From contig NZ_LBHJ01000004.1 of NCBI RefSeq assembly GCF_001006305.1, positions 62,001-126,000 of the forward strand: DNA of 64,000 nt, read 5' to 3'. Position numbers and translations under genes: made by a program. Below the pieces are notes generated by a model, which saw only the letters and a program-made list of their open reading frames with translations, was not told the DNA's origin and searched no databases. This DNA is from Silvibacterium bohemicum. Lineage in GTDB: Bacteria > Acidobacteriota > Terriglobia > Terriglobales > Acidobacteriaceae. This document shows positions 41,541 through 49,224 of the stretch, piece by piece; position 1 is the first letter of the stretch, and each line of letters starts with the position of its first letter.

Positions 41541-41876
41541 ATGCAGAAATTTGAATACAGATCCCCGCGATTTCCCGTCGATCTTCCCGTGCATTTGACC
41601 GTGCAGAGCGCCACCGTCACCGGCCGCTGCCGGGAGATCAGCAAAGAGGGCATGAAGCTCGAGCTTCCTAAGCCGATGGCCGCCGGCTCTCGCGGAACCG
41701 TCTCGATGATCTATCAGGATCAGACGCTTGAAGTGAGTGTGCGTGTGGCGCACGCTGGAAACATGCACGGCCTCAAGTTCCTCTACGAGTCCGACAAGGA
41801 ACGCCTGGCGGTGGCCCGCCTCGTCTCCGCACTGGCCACGCCTCAGAACCGTCTCGGCCCAGTGCTTCTAAGCTAA
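41541..41876 (+). CDS. Single-domain PilZ protein
   Basis: A 111-residue protein consisting of one PilZ domain. The N-terminal arginine motif is RSPRFPVDLPV, and the second c-di-GMP motif is REISKEGMKLEL, with Glu-x-Ser-x-x-Gly for the usual Asp-x-Ser-x-x-Gly. It likely binds c-di-GMP. Its sigma28-type promoter and position next to motB suggest a brake or tuning role on the motor, as YcgR has, though it lacks the YcgR N-domain. It converges with motB (18-base gap). Confidence 0.82.
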   Translation: MQKFEYRSPRFPVDLPVHLTVQSATVTGRCREISKEGMKLELPKPMAAGSRGTVSMIYQDQTLEVSVRVAHAGNMHGLKFLYESDKERLAVARLVSALATPQNRLGPVLLS

Positions 41877-41894
41877 ACGCAATTTACTTCCGTT

Positions 41895-42851
41895 TTACTT
41901 CTTCGCAATTGGCATAGCAGCCGGGCTTGATTTTGCGGTCTGGGTATTCTGACTCACCTGCGTGTTCGGGCTCGCCTTGGGAGCCTGAGCGCTTACGCTC
42001 GTTTGCGCAGCCGGGCCCGCTTTCGAAGCCGGCGCATTCTGGCTTACCGGGGCCGCGGGAGCCGCTGCGGCGCTCTTCGTCTGCTGCTGCTGGATTTTGA
42101 GAAGCTCGGGCGAGGCTACTTCGCTTCCATCGATCACCTGATACTGAACGATCAGCGAGATTCGCCGATTGGACGGGTTCTGCGGCTGCAGGGGCAGACG
42201 CAGACGCTGGTCGGCGAAGCCGCGCACCTGCGATATCTGGTTTGGCCGGACTCCTTGAGCCTGCATCAGCCGCCGCGCTTCATTCGCCCGGTCCGAGGAC
42301 AGGTCCCAGTTGTCGTAGGTGTGAGCGACCGAGTAGGGCGTCGAATCCGTGTGCCCCTCGATCGAGATCTTGTTCGGCAACTTGCCCAGCTCCCCGGATA
42401 AGACCTGGAGGATTTCCGTCAACGCCGGCGTGGGCTTCGCGCTTCCCAGCTGGAAGAAGGTTCCCTTTGCCGATTCCATCAGCTCGATGCGCAGGCCTTC
42501 CTGGGTGATGGTGATTTCGATCTGGTTTTTCAGCTTGTCGAGCGGATCGAGGCGATGAATGGACTGCAGAAGCTGCTCTTTGAGCTTGTGCATGTCTTCT
42601 TTCTTCAGCTTGGTGAAGTCGCCAGGACCGTTTTTATCCGTCCCCGCCTGCTTGGCGAGGCCGTGAGGGTCCCGGAAATACCCGCCCACCGCTTCCTGCA
42701 CCGGCTTGCTGGTGTTCATTAGCCAGAGGACGATAAACAATGCCATCATCGCGGTGACAAAATCCGCGTAGGCCACCTTCCACGCGCCGCCGTGATGGCC
42801 GCCGTGGTTGTGCTTCTTCTTGATGACGATGATCTCGGGTGTCTCTGACAT
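41895..42851 (-). CDS. motB: Flagellar stator protein MotB (first set)
   Basis: A 318-residue stator subunit. One membrane segment, KVAYADFVTAMMALFIVLWL, holds the ion-binding Asp. It is followed by a plug-like stretch and an OmpA-type peptidoglycan-binding domain (ISIEGHTDSTPYS, LSSDRANEARRLM). The tail is about 70 residues of Ala/Ser/Pro/Gln repeats. The membrane segment is of the proton-type (E. coli-like). It lies 24 bases after motA. Confidence 0.93.
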   Translation of the reverse strand: MSETPEIIVIKKKHNHGGHHGGAWKVAYADFVTAMMALFIVLWLMNTSKPVQEAVGGYFRDPHGLAKQAGTDKNGPGDFTKLKKEDMHKLKEQLLQSIHRLDPLDKLKNQIEITITQEGLRIELMESAKGTFFQLGSAKPTPALTEILQVLSGELGKLPNKISIEGHTDSTPYSVAHTYDNWDLSSDRANEARRLMQAQGVRPNQISQVRGFADQRLRLPLQPQNPSNRRISLIVQYQVIDGSEVASPELLKIQQQQTKSAAAAPAAPVSQNAPASKAGPAAQTSVSAQAPKASPNTQVSQNTQTAKSSPAAMPIAKK

Positions 42852-42875
42852 GGTCTAGCGCCTTTTCGACCGCGT

Positions 42876-43754
42876 TTATGCCGCTACCGCTGGGGTGGGT
42901 TCATCCTTCTGACGGCACGCTTTTTCTACTTCCTGGAAGTTGGGACGAACGTGTTCCGGAACCGCCCGCCGTCCCATTTCGACGGCCAGGGTCGGGGACA
43001 TGCCCTTGATGAAAGCCAACATCACCACCCGCAAAACGTGGTAGTAGCCATGCTCGTCTTCAATCAGCTTGCTGAGGTTTGACGCTAAAGGTCCGATCAT
43101 TCCGTAGCACAGCAGGATGCCGAGAAACGTTCCTACCAGGGCCGCCGCGACCTTGTGGCCAATCTCTTCCGGAGGGCCGCCGAGCGAGCCCATGGTCACT
43201 ACCACACCGAGAACGGCAGCGACGATTCCGAGACCGGGCAATGCGTCGGCCATCGATGTCAGCGCCGATGCGGGGAGCGTCGCGCCCTTGTGATGAACCT
43301 CCATGTCCAGATCCATCATCTGGTCGACGTCGAAGGAACTTGCGCCGCCGGTAATAGCCATGCGCATGGTGTCGCAGACAAAGTCCCGCGCATGATGATT
43401 CTTGAGGAAGGCCGGAAATTTGGCAAAGAGCTGGCTCTTCTCCGGCTCCTCGATGTCGCTCTCAATCGCGGTCAAGCCTTCTTTGCGAGCTTTATTGAAG
43501 AGATGAAACATCATCCTCAGCGAGTCGAGATAACTCTGCTTGGAAAACTTCGATCCACTAATGACGCCGCTCAGACTCGCGACGATCTTCTTCAGCACGT
43601 ACATTGGGTTCGCGGCCAGCATCGTACCGATGGCTGCACCACCGATAATGACCAGTTCCGACGGCTGGATAAGCACCGCGATCGGTCCCTTCTCCATCAG
43701 GAAGCCGCCGATCACTGCGCCAAATACGATGAGAATTCCAATGATTGAAAACAT
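42876..43754 (-). CDS. motA: Flagellar stator protein MotA (first set)
   Basis: A 292-residue membrane protein with four segments. It starts MFSIIGILIVFGAVIGGFLM and contains GIVAAVLGVVVTMGSLGGPP and LVGTFLGILLCYGMIGPLAS. The cytoplasmic loop carries charged residues that meet FliG. Its length matches long E. coli-type MotA. GAGG lies upstream of the ATG, and transcription should start from the sigma28-type site at 43850. Confidence 0.94.
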   Translation of the reverse strand: MFSIIGILIVFGAVIGGFLMEKGPIAVLIQPSELVIIGGAAIGTMLAANPMYVLKKIVASLSGVISGSKFSKQSYLDSLRMMFHLFNKARKEGLTAIESDIEEPEKSQLFAKFPAFLKNHHARDFVCDTMRMAITGGASSFDVDQMMDLDMEVHHKGATLPASALTSMADALPGLGIVAAVLGVVVTMGSLGGPPEEIGHKVAAALVGTFLGILLCYGMIGPLASNLSKLIEDEHGYYHVLRVVMLAFIKGMSPTLAVEMGRRAVPEHVRPNFQEVEKACRQKDEPTPAVAA

Positions 43755-44069
43755 GAGCCTCGTCCCCTGGCAAGGTACGCCTGAAAGGTAATCCCCCCTT
43801 CGGTGGAGCTCTTAACTAGCGGCTGTCCTGGTGTTGGGTGGTCCACCAACTATCGGCACGGAGGGTACTGATTTCTAGGCCGATTACTCATCTGCCAACA
43901 ACCGAAAGGTGGGAGATAGCGAGGAGCTAAATAGTCCGCGGCATGATGGCCCGGAGGTGGTCAATGCTTCGTATCGAGGCACGATTTCAATCGTGTCACT
44001 TCGGACTCTGGAACGACCGGACTCGAGCATGATCGAGAGTCGACGCCCGTAAGCCGTCATGAGACCGGT
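43755..44069. other. Intergenic region between motA and the GGDEF-EAL gene
   Basis: No gene is seen. It holds the motA sigma28-type promoter, a partly palindromic GTTGG...CCAAC segment at the predicted transcript start, and a perfect hairpin CACGATT-TC-AATCGTG at 43980-43995 that lacks a T tract. Confidence 0.5.
43850..43877 (-). promoter_or_regulatory. Sigma28 (FliA) promoter of motA-motB
   Basis: On the minus strand: TAGAA, a 15-base spacer, GCCGATAG. The leader would be about 89 bases. Confidence 0.8.
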
Positions 44070-46001
44070 TTAAGCTGTGCTCGAAGCAGGCTTGATCGAT
44101 ACCGCTCGCAGCTTCTCTACAACTTGATCGACCGCAACCGGCTTGCTGAAGTAGTAGCCCTGGATCACATAGCAGTGCTGCGCTCGCAAAAACGAGAGCT
44201 GCGCTTCGTTCTCGACGCCCTCGGCGAGCACTTCGAGGTTCAGCGCTTTCGCCATGCGGATGATCGCGGTGGTGATGGCGGCGTCGTCGGGATTGACTGC
44301 AACATCTCTGACGAACGAGCGGTCAATCTTGAGCCGGTTGACCTGAAACTGGCGCAGATAGCCGAGACTCGAATAGCCGGTGCCGAAATCGTCGATGGCC
44401 AGCTTCACGCCCATCTCGCGCAGGTCCTGCAGGATCGAGAACATCACGTCGGCGTTGGTGAGCAGCAGGCTTTCGGTCAGCTCCAACTCCAGGTATTGCG
44501 GGTCGAGGCCGGTGTCGTGCAGAACCTCGCGGATGAGCTCTCGAAATCCCTGCTGGCGAAACTGCACGGCCGAGACGTTGACCGCAATCGGCACGGCCAG
44601 AAGTCCGGCGTCCTGCCATTTCTTCGCCTGCGCGCAGGCAGTCCGCAGCACCCATTCTCCGATGGGCACGATCGAGCCGCTGTTCTCGGCCACCTCGATA
44701 AATGTTGACGGTGGCACCAGGCCCAGCTGCGGATGCTGCCAGCGCAGAAGCGCCTCGAGGCCAGTAATTGTTCCGGTGCTGATATTGACCTGTGGCTGGT
44801 AGACCAGGAAGAGTTCGTCGCGGTCGAGCGCCAGGCGCAGGCCGTTTTCCAGAGTTAACCGCTCCAGGATTTCGACGTTCATCGCCTCGGTAAAGAACCG
44901 GAATTTGTTCGGCCCATCTTCCTTCGCGGAGTACATGGCCACGTCAGCGTTTTTCAGCAGAACCTCGCTGTCCAGGCCGTTTTCCGGGAAGATGCTGATG
45001 CCGATCGTGCACGAAATATTGAGCGAGTGGCCCAGGGCGGCAAATTCTTCGACGCTCAGCGCGTCGATAATTCTCTGCGCGATCTCGCCAACTTCGTCAG
45101 GGTCGTCGATGTGGGGCAGGACGATGGCAAATTCATCTCCGCCGATTCGCGCCACGATGCTCTGCTCGCCTGCGCCAATTTTGATCCTCTGCGCGATCTC
45201 CTGGAGGAGCAGGTCGCCAAAGGCGTGTCCCAGCGAGTCGTTGATGATCTTGAAGCGGTCGAGCTCCAGTAGTAGCAGCGCGGCCTTGCCCTTCCTGCGG
45301 CGAGCGTCGGCCAGGGCGTTTGCGAGCCAATCGCGGAAGAGCGTCCGATTGGGTAATCCGGTAAGCGTGTCGTAGTAGGCGAGAAACTGAATTCTCTGCT
45401 CGTCTCCCTTGCGCGCGGTAATGTCTTCGCCCGTGCCCTCGTAGCGGAGAATCTTGCCGCGCTCATTGAAGACCGCGCGAATATTCAGCAGAATCCACTT
45501 CGTTGCGCCGTCGCGGCAGCGAATCTCTGTCTCGATACCGCACTCCACGCCATTGCGCGAAATCGCCTCTCTCCACTCGCTCAGCTTGCAGGGAGAGACC
45601 AGGAGCTGCTGGCCGATATCGGAGACCTCGGCCATCATCTGCTCGGGCGACTCGTATCCGTAGATGCTCGCCATTCGGCGATTGATGGTGAGAGGCTGCC
45701 CGCGGCGGCTTATCTGAAATATCCCTACCAGCGCCTCGTCAAAGAGGGATCGATACCTCTCTTCCGACGCCCGGAGCTCTTCGTTGGTTTTTTCGTAATG
45801 AAGAAATAGCCGGTTTACGGAGTTCAGCGCTTCAAAGCGCCACTCTTCCGCGGAACGGCTGCGCCGGCGTTCGTGAAAAAAACGCGGACGAGCAGTTTCG
45901 GGAGACAGATTTCCCGCTTGCTTCTCGCCATTCGCAGGATCGGTATCGGGTTCTGAGCCTCGACCGAAAGAAGGAGCTTTTGCGAGGCCGCTGACTTGCA
46001 T
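44070..46001 (-). CDS. PAS-GGDEF-EAL protein (c-di-GMP turnover)
   Basis: A 643-residue cytoplasmic protein. The PAS domain spans about 85-200, and the GGDEF domain about 205-370 with an intact motif in RIGGDEFAIVLPH. The EAL domain spans about 385-630 with LEALLRWQHPQLG, the Asp pair of DDFGTGYSSLGYL and LKIDRSFVRDV. Both active-site motifs look complete, so it may make or break c-di-GMP depending on state. A sigma28-type site abuts the ATG, which makes it a probable late flagellar gene feeding the PilZ and motor genes. Confidence 0.92.
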   Translation of the reverse strand: MQVSGLAKAPSFGRGSEPDTDPANGEKQAGNLSPETARPRFFHERRRSRSAEEWRFEALNSVNRLFLHYEKTNEELRASEERYRSLFDEALVGIFQISRRGQPLTINRRMASIYGYESPEQMMAEVSDIGQQLLVSPCKLSEWREAISRNGVECGIETEIRCRDGATKWILLNIRAVFNERGKILRYEGTGEDITARKGDEQRIQFLAYYDTLTGLPNRTLFRDWLANALADARRRKGKAALLLLELDRFKIINDSLGHAFGDLLLQEIAQRIKIGAGEQSIVARIGGDEFAIVLPHIDDPDEVGEIAQRIIDALSVEEFAALGHSLNISCTIGISIFPENGLDSEVLLKNADVAMYSAKEDGPNKFRFFTEAMNVEILERLTLENGLRLALDRDELFLVYQPQVNISTGTITGLEALLRWQHPQLGLVPPSTFIEVAENSGSIVPIGEWVLRTACAQAKKWQDAGLLAVPIAVNVSAVQFRQQGFRELIREVLHDTGLDPQYLELELTESLLLTNADVMFSILQDLREMGVKLAIDDFGTGYSSLGYLRQFQVNRLKIDRSFVRDVAVNPDDAAITTAIIRMAKALNLEVLAEGVENEAQLSFLRAQHCYVIQGYYFSKPVAVDQVVEKLRAVSIKPASSTA

Positions 46002-46007
46002 GGTTCC

Positions 46008-46035
46008 TCATCGGCTTTTTCTCAAAAGAATTTCA
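46008..46035 (-). promoter_or_regulatory. Sigma28-like promoter abutting the GGDEF-EAL start
   Basis: TGAAA, a 15-base spacer and GCCGATGA match the other sites except for the seventh -10 base. The predicted transcript start coincides with the ATG, implying a leaderless message. Confidence 0.55.
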
Positions 46036-46097
46036 ACGGCACGAAGGCCCCCGGGGCCGAAGGCGGGTGCGGCCACGTAGGCATCTTTCGTCCTTAC

Positions 46098-46114
46098 TGG
46101 GCAACTGTTGCCTA
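46098..46114. repeat. 17-bp inverted repeat, flagellar operator candidate (copy 4)
   Basis: TGGGCA-ACTGT-TGCCTA is embedded in a longer perfect hairpin (CTTACT...AGTAAG flanks with one G:T). It lies about 100 bases before the GGDEF-EAL start. Confidence 0.6.
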
Positions 46115-46282
46115 GTAAGACAGCCTCTCGAAGCTGTTCGCGCTTGCGTGAAAACTCATTGGCTTCAATGATTTAAGGGGCAATTCTCAATTTTTCGCCG
46201 ATCTTGGAAGGCGAATTGCAATATGCAGTGGCAACTCAGCAAACCAACCGAGCCAGCAGCAGCCTCACCCAGGAGACCGACC

Positions 46283-46771
46283 ATGTCCGTCGCAGGAATT
46301 CTTGCCAGCAGCCTTTTCTCAAGCTTCGGCTCTCACCAGACCCAGAAACCTTCCGGAACCTCGTCTTCGAAGACAGAGAGCTTCGAGTCGGATTTGCAGT
46401 CCGGGAACCTCTCCGGTGCTCAATCGATGTTTTCCATTCTCCAGCAGAAATTGACCGCTCAGGGCTTGAACGTCAGCGGCAGCGCCGTTTCGTCCGAGAT
46501 GACTCAGTTGGGGAGCGACTTGAAGTCGGGGAACATCACCGCCGCGAAGGGCGATTACGCCACCCTCAAACAGACACTGTCCCATAACAATGGAGTTTCG
46601 CAGACGCAACACCCCAAATCGACCGGAGCCTTGCAATCGGCGGTCGAAAGCCAATCGAATCAGTTGACTGTGGCTTTGCAAGCGTATGGCTCGCTGCAGC
46701 AGAATCCGCTGGTCAGCGGCCAGAGCAATTCCCTGCTTCCAAATAGCAGCTCCCTCGGGCTCTACGCCTAG
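46283..46771 (+). CDS. Unknown protein with two internal repeats, in the flagellar island
   Basis: A 162-residue Ser/Gln-rich protein that I do not recognise. Residues about 33-58 (SDLQSGNLSGAQSMFSILQQ) and 78-103 (SDLKSGNITAAKGDYATLKQ) are tandem copies of one helical unit. The N-terminus MSVAGILASSLFSSFG is mildly hydrophobic but not a clear signal peptide. ATG 46283 has AGGAGA 6 bases upstream; a start at 46223 lacks one. It is monocistronic, ended by a strong terminator, and lies between the GGDEF-EAL gene and the second stator pair. An exported or surface role is possible. Confidence 0.7.
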   Translation: MSVAGILASSLFSSFGSHQTQKPSGTSSSKTESFESDLQSGNLSGAQSMFSILQQKLTAQGLNVSGSAVSSEMTQLGSDLKSGNITAAKGDYATLKQTLSHNNGVSQTQHPKSTGALQSAVESQSNQLTVALQAYGSLQQNPLVSGQSNSLLPNSSSLGLYA

Positions 46772-46791
46772 GGACTGCTGGTCGGGTCCGG

Positions 46792-46827
46792 CAAAGGGGT
46801 GCGGAATCCGCACCCCTTTGTCTTTTC
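46792..46827 (+). terminator. Rho-independent terminator after the repeat protein
   Basis: A 13-bp stem CAAAGGGGTGCGG / CCGCACCCCTTTG with a 3-base loop is followed by TCTTTTC. Confidence 0.9.
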
Positions 46828-46845
46828 AACTCCCTGTCTGAAGAC

Positions 46846-46873
46846 TAGAAGGTTTGCTTTCATCTGCCGATAG
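46846..46873 (+). promoter_or_regulatory. Sigma28 (FliA) promoter of the second motA-motB
   Basis: TAGAA, a 15-base spacer and GCCGATAG. The leader to ATG 47032 would be about 152 bases, the longest in this regulon apart from the doubtful site at 61972. Confidence 0.75.
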
Positions 46874-47031
46874 AGAGGTCTCTCCTGGATCGGGCCGCGA
46901 TTGACTTTACGGCCGAGACCCAGGAGTATCCGATCTTCCTATTTTCGGATGCCGGGCGAACTGCAGTGCATGTTATCGGCCCGTCCGGCTTCTCGTTCTT
47001 GCGTTGATTAACTGTCTTGGTGGACATGACT

Positions 47032-47820
47032 ATGGATAAGAGCACCCTTGGCGGCCTAGTCATAGCGCTGGGTGGAATTGGCGTCGGCTTGATGCTCGAT
47101 GGGGGCAAGCTGACCCAGGTTTTGCAGCCAACAGCGGCCTTAATTGTTTTTGGCGGCACAATCGGCGCGGTGATGGTGCAGTTTCCATTAAGCGTCGTAT
47201 TTCAGGCGGTCGTACAACTCAAAGATGTTTTCTGGAACCGAGTCCCGGAGTCGGACTCGCTGGTTAAGAATCTTCTGCAGTACGCATACAAAGCCAGAAA
47301 AGAAGGTCTGCTCTCCCTCGATGCCGAGCTGGAGAGGATTAAAGACCCTTTCCTGCGCGAAAGCCTGATGCTGGCCGTAGACGGCGTCAGCTCCGACGAC
47401 CTGCGCAAAATGATGGAGCTGCAGCTCGATTACCGCGGCGAGCGGGACGAGCGCGTAGCCAAAGTATTCGAAGCAGCCGGCGGCTACTCTCCAACCATCG
47501 GCATCATCGGTGCAGTGCTAGGGCTGATCCAGGTAATGCAGAAGCTGCAGGACATCAACGAAGTGGGCAAGGGCATCGCCGTCGCGTTCGTTGCGACGAT
47601 CTATGGCGTCGGCGCGGCCAACCTCCTCTTCCTGCCCTGCGCCGGAAAGCTCAAGATCAAGATCCGCGAGAGACAGGTGATCCAGGAGATGACGCTCGAA
47701 GCTGTCGTCTCGATCATGGAAGGCGTCAATCCTCGCGCTCTGGAGTTGCAGATTGGCAGCTATCTGCTGGCTCCTCCAGCCAGCCGTGAGAGCACATCGA
47801 AAGTCGCGGTCATGCAATGA
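47032..47820 (+). CDS. motA: Flagellar stator protein MotA (second set, PomA/MotP-like)
   Basis: A 262-residue four-segment membrane protein, shorter than the first MotA. It opens STLGGLVIALGGIGVGLMLD, has AAGGYSPTIGIIGAVLGLIQ and the fourth-segment IAVAFVATIYGVGAANLLFL. Length and sequence are of the PomA/MotP/MotC class. ATG 47032 has GGTGG 8 bases upstream. The stop overlaps the next start (ATGA). Confidence 0.92.
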   Translation: MDKSTLGGLVIALGGIGVGLMLDGGKLTQVLQPTAALIVFGGTIGAVMVQFPLSVVFQAVVQLKDVFWNRVPESDSLVKNLLQYAYKARKEGLLSLDAELERIKDPFLRESLMLAVDGVSSDDLRKMMELQLDYRGERDERVAKVFEAAGGYSPTIGIIGAVLGLIQVMQKLQDINEVGKGIAVAFVATIYGVGAANLLFLPCAGKLKIKIRERQVIQEMTLEAVVSIMEGVNPRALELQIGSYLLAPPASRESTSKVAVMQ

Positions 47821-48650
47821 GGAGAAGAGGGAGAAGGCACGCCCACGCAGACGAACATGTGGGCCACGAGCGGTGGCTGGTTTCGTACGCCGATTTCATC
47901 ACCCTGCTCTTCGCCTTCTTCGTTGTGTTGTTTGCCTCCGCATACAAGGACAGCCAGGAGGTTCGCCGGGTGGCCCAGGCCATCCACGCCGGCTTTCAGC
48001 AGATGGGCGCCTTTGATAAGGGCAACAATCTTCCCCCGCCTCCTCCCTCGATGGGAGAACACGACGGAACAGCGGCTTCGGCGGTGGATATCGAGGAGCT
48101 TCGCCGGCAGCTTCAAGCAGCCATCGGGCAAGAGATTAAAAATCACGAAGTGGAGCTGCGCGTAACGCCCGAGGGCTTTGTCATTAGCCTTCGCGAGATG
48201 GGCTTCTTCAACAGCGGTCAGGCTATCCTCCTGCCGGGCGCAGGCGACAAGATCAAGCGGATTGCCAACGTTCTGCTGCAGCACGGTCTGGTTATCCGCG
48301 TCGAGGGAAACTCCGACAATCAGCCGATCCACAATGCGGAGTTCCGCTCCAACTGGGAGCTGTCCACAGCACGCGCCATGGCCGTGCTGCTGCTGCTCGT
48401 CGATGACTCGGGATTCGATCCCAAAAACATATCGGTGGCAGGATACGGCGAGTACCGGCCGATTGCCGACAACTCCACACCGGACGGTCGCAAGCAGAAC
48501 CGCAGGGTGGATTTGGTCGTGGTGGCGTCAGTTGCCAAAGCGTCGGCCGCTCTCGCAGCCGCGACCAAGCCAGTCCCTCCCACTGCCGCACCGGCACCGG
48601 CCGAGAAAAAGACACTGGTTCAGCGATTGGCTTCTTCTTTCAAGAGGTAA
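47817..48650 (+). CDS. motB: Flagellar stator protein MotB (second set)
   Basis: A 277-residue partner of the second MotA. The membrane segment VSYADFITLLFAFFVVLFAS carries the ion-binding Asp. The OmpA-like domain follows (VIRVEGNSDNQPIHNAEFRS, WELSTARAMAVLLLL, GYGEYRPIADNSTPDGRKQN). The N-terminus is Arg/His-rich. Ion specificity cannot be settled from sequence alone. Confidence 0.92.
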   Translation: MRRRGRRHAHADEHVGHERWLVSYADFITLLFAFFVVLFASAYKDSQEVRRVAQAIHAGFQQMGAFDKGNNLPPPPPSMGEHDGTAASAVDIEELRRQLQAAIGQEIKNHEVELRVTPEGFVISLREMGFFNSGQAILLPGAGDKIKRIANVLLQHGLVIRVEGNSDNQPIHNAEFRSNWELSTARAMAVLLLLVDDSGFDPKNISVAGYGEYRPIADNSTPDGRKQNRRVDLVVVASVAKASAALAAATKPVPPTAAPAPAEKKTLVQRLASSFKR

Positions 48651-48747
48651 TCGATCGGCTTGAGAAATAGAGGAAATCAGGAAGAAATAACAGGAAATAA
48701 AAAGCTATGATTCGCGGGCGCGGAAAATCTGCGGCCAGCGAAAACGC

Positions 48748-48921
48748 CTAGAAGGCGTTTGGAACCGGGGACTCGGCTGCCAATTTGACCGGGCGTGCGG
48801 CTGCAACCGACCGGGCGTGAATGCGGAAGAGAGCAAAGGCTGCCCTGCAGATTCCGTAAGCGGCGAGCACTCCAAAAGCCAACGAGGCTAAACTGGCACA
48901 GACAAGCATAAGTGTATTCAT
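48748..48921 (-). CDS. Possible small membrane protein
   Basis: A 57-residue frame from ATG 48921, preceded by AGGACGCA. It encodes one hydrophobic helix (LMLVCASLASLAFGVLAAYG), then an Arg-rich region and a Pro-containing tail. Its stop codon lies within a short hairpin (AACGCC/GGCGTT). I do not recognise the family. It may be a real small protein, or chance in a 570-base gap between motB and uvrA. Confidence 0.45.
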   Translation of the reverse strand: MNTLMLVCASLASLAFGVLAAYGICRAAFALFRIHARSVAAARPVKLAAESPVPNAF

Positions 48922-48933
48922 TGCGTCCTGCAT

Positions 48934-49224
48934 GTTCTTCGCTTCTGGCCCGCTTTCCTTTCAGGCCGGTGAATTCATTATTTCCCGCTTATGGCACACC
49001 GCTTTGCCAGGCACACAGAGACTACGATGCAATTCTGACAGAACGAGAGCAAATTGACCCTCGTTTCTGTTGCCGAATAAGATACGGAGAGAGGTTTCTG
49101 TTGCTGATTCTCCCGTTTCCGTAACTTCTTTGCAAGGCGATGCCCAGCCTATATCGACAATTCATCTGAAATTTTTAGGATGGTTCGATCGAAATTTTTC
49201 TAGCCGCATCTATTTGATCCCCTC
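48934..49224. other. Intergenic region upstream of uvrA
   Basis: No gene is seen. It contains the direct repeat GTTTCTGTTGC twice (about 49063 and 49093), GAAATTTTT twice with 22-base spacing (about 49168 and 49190), and the palindrome TTCGATCGAA near 49183. One of these could be a damage-response operator, but no known LexA box is recognised. Confidence 0.4.

Noticed and set aside
41288-41554. An 88-codon plus-strand frame before pilZ
   Set aside because: No ribosome-binding site, composition unlike its neighbours, and it spans the pilZ sigma28-type promoter and start.
46197-46204. GCCGATCT upstream of the repeat-protein gene
   Set aside because: The -35 position reads GGGGC and the last two -10 bases differ, so it was not counted in the regulon.
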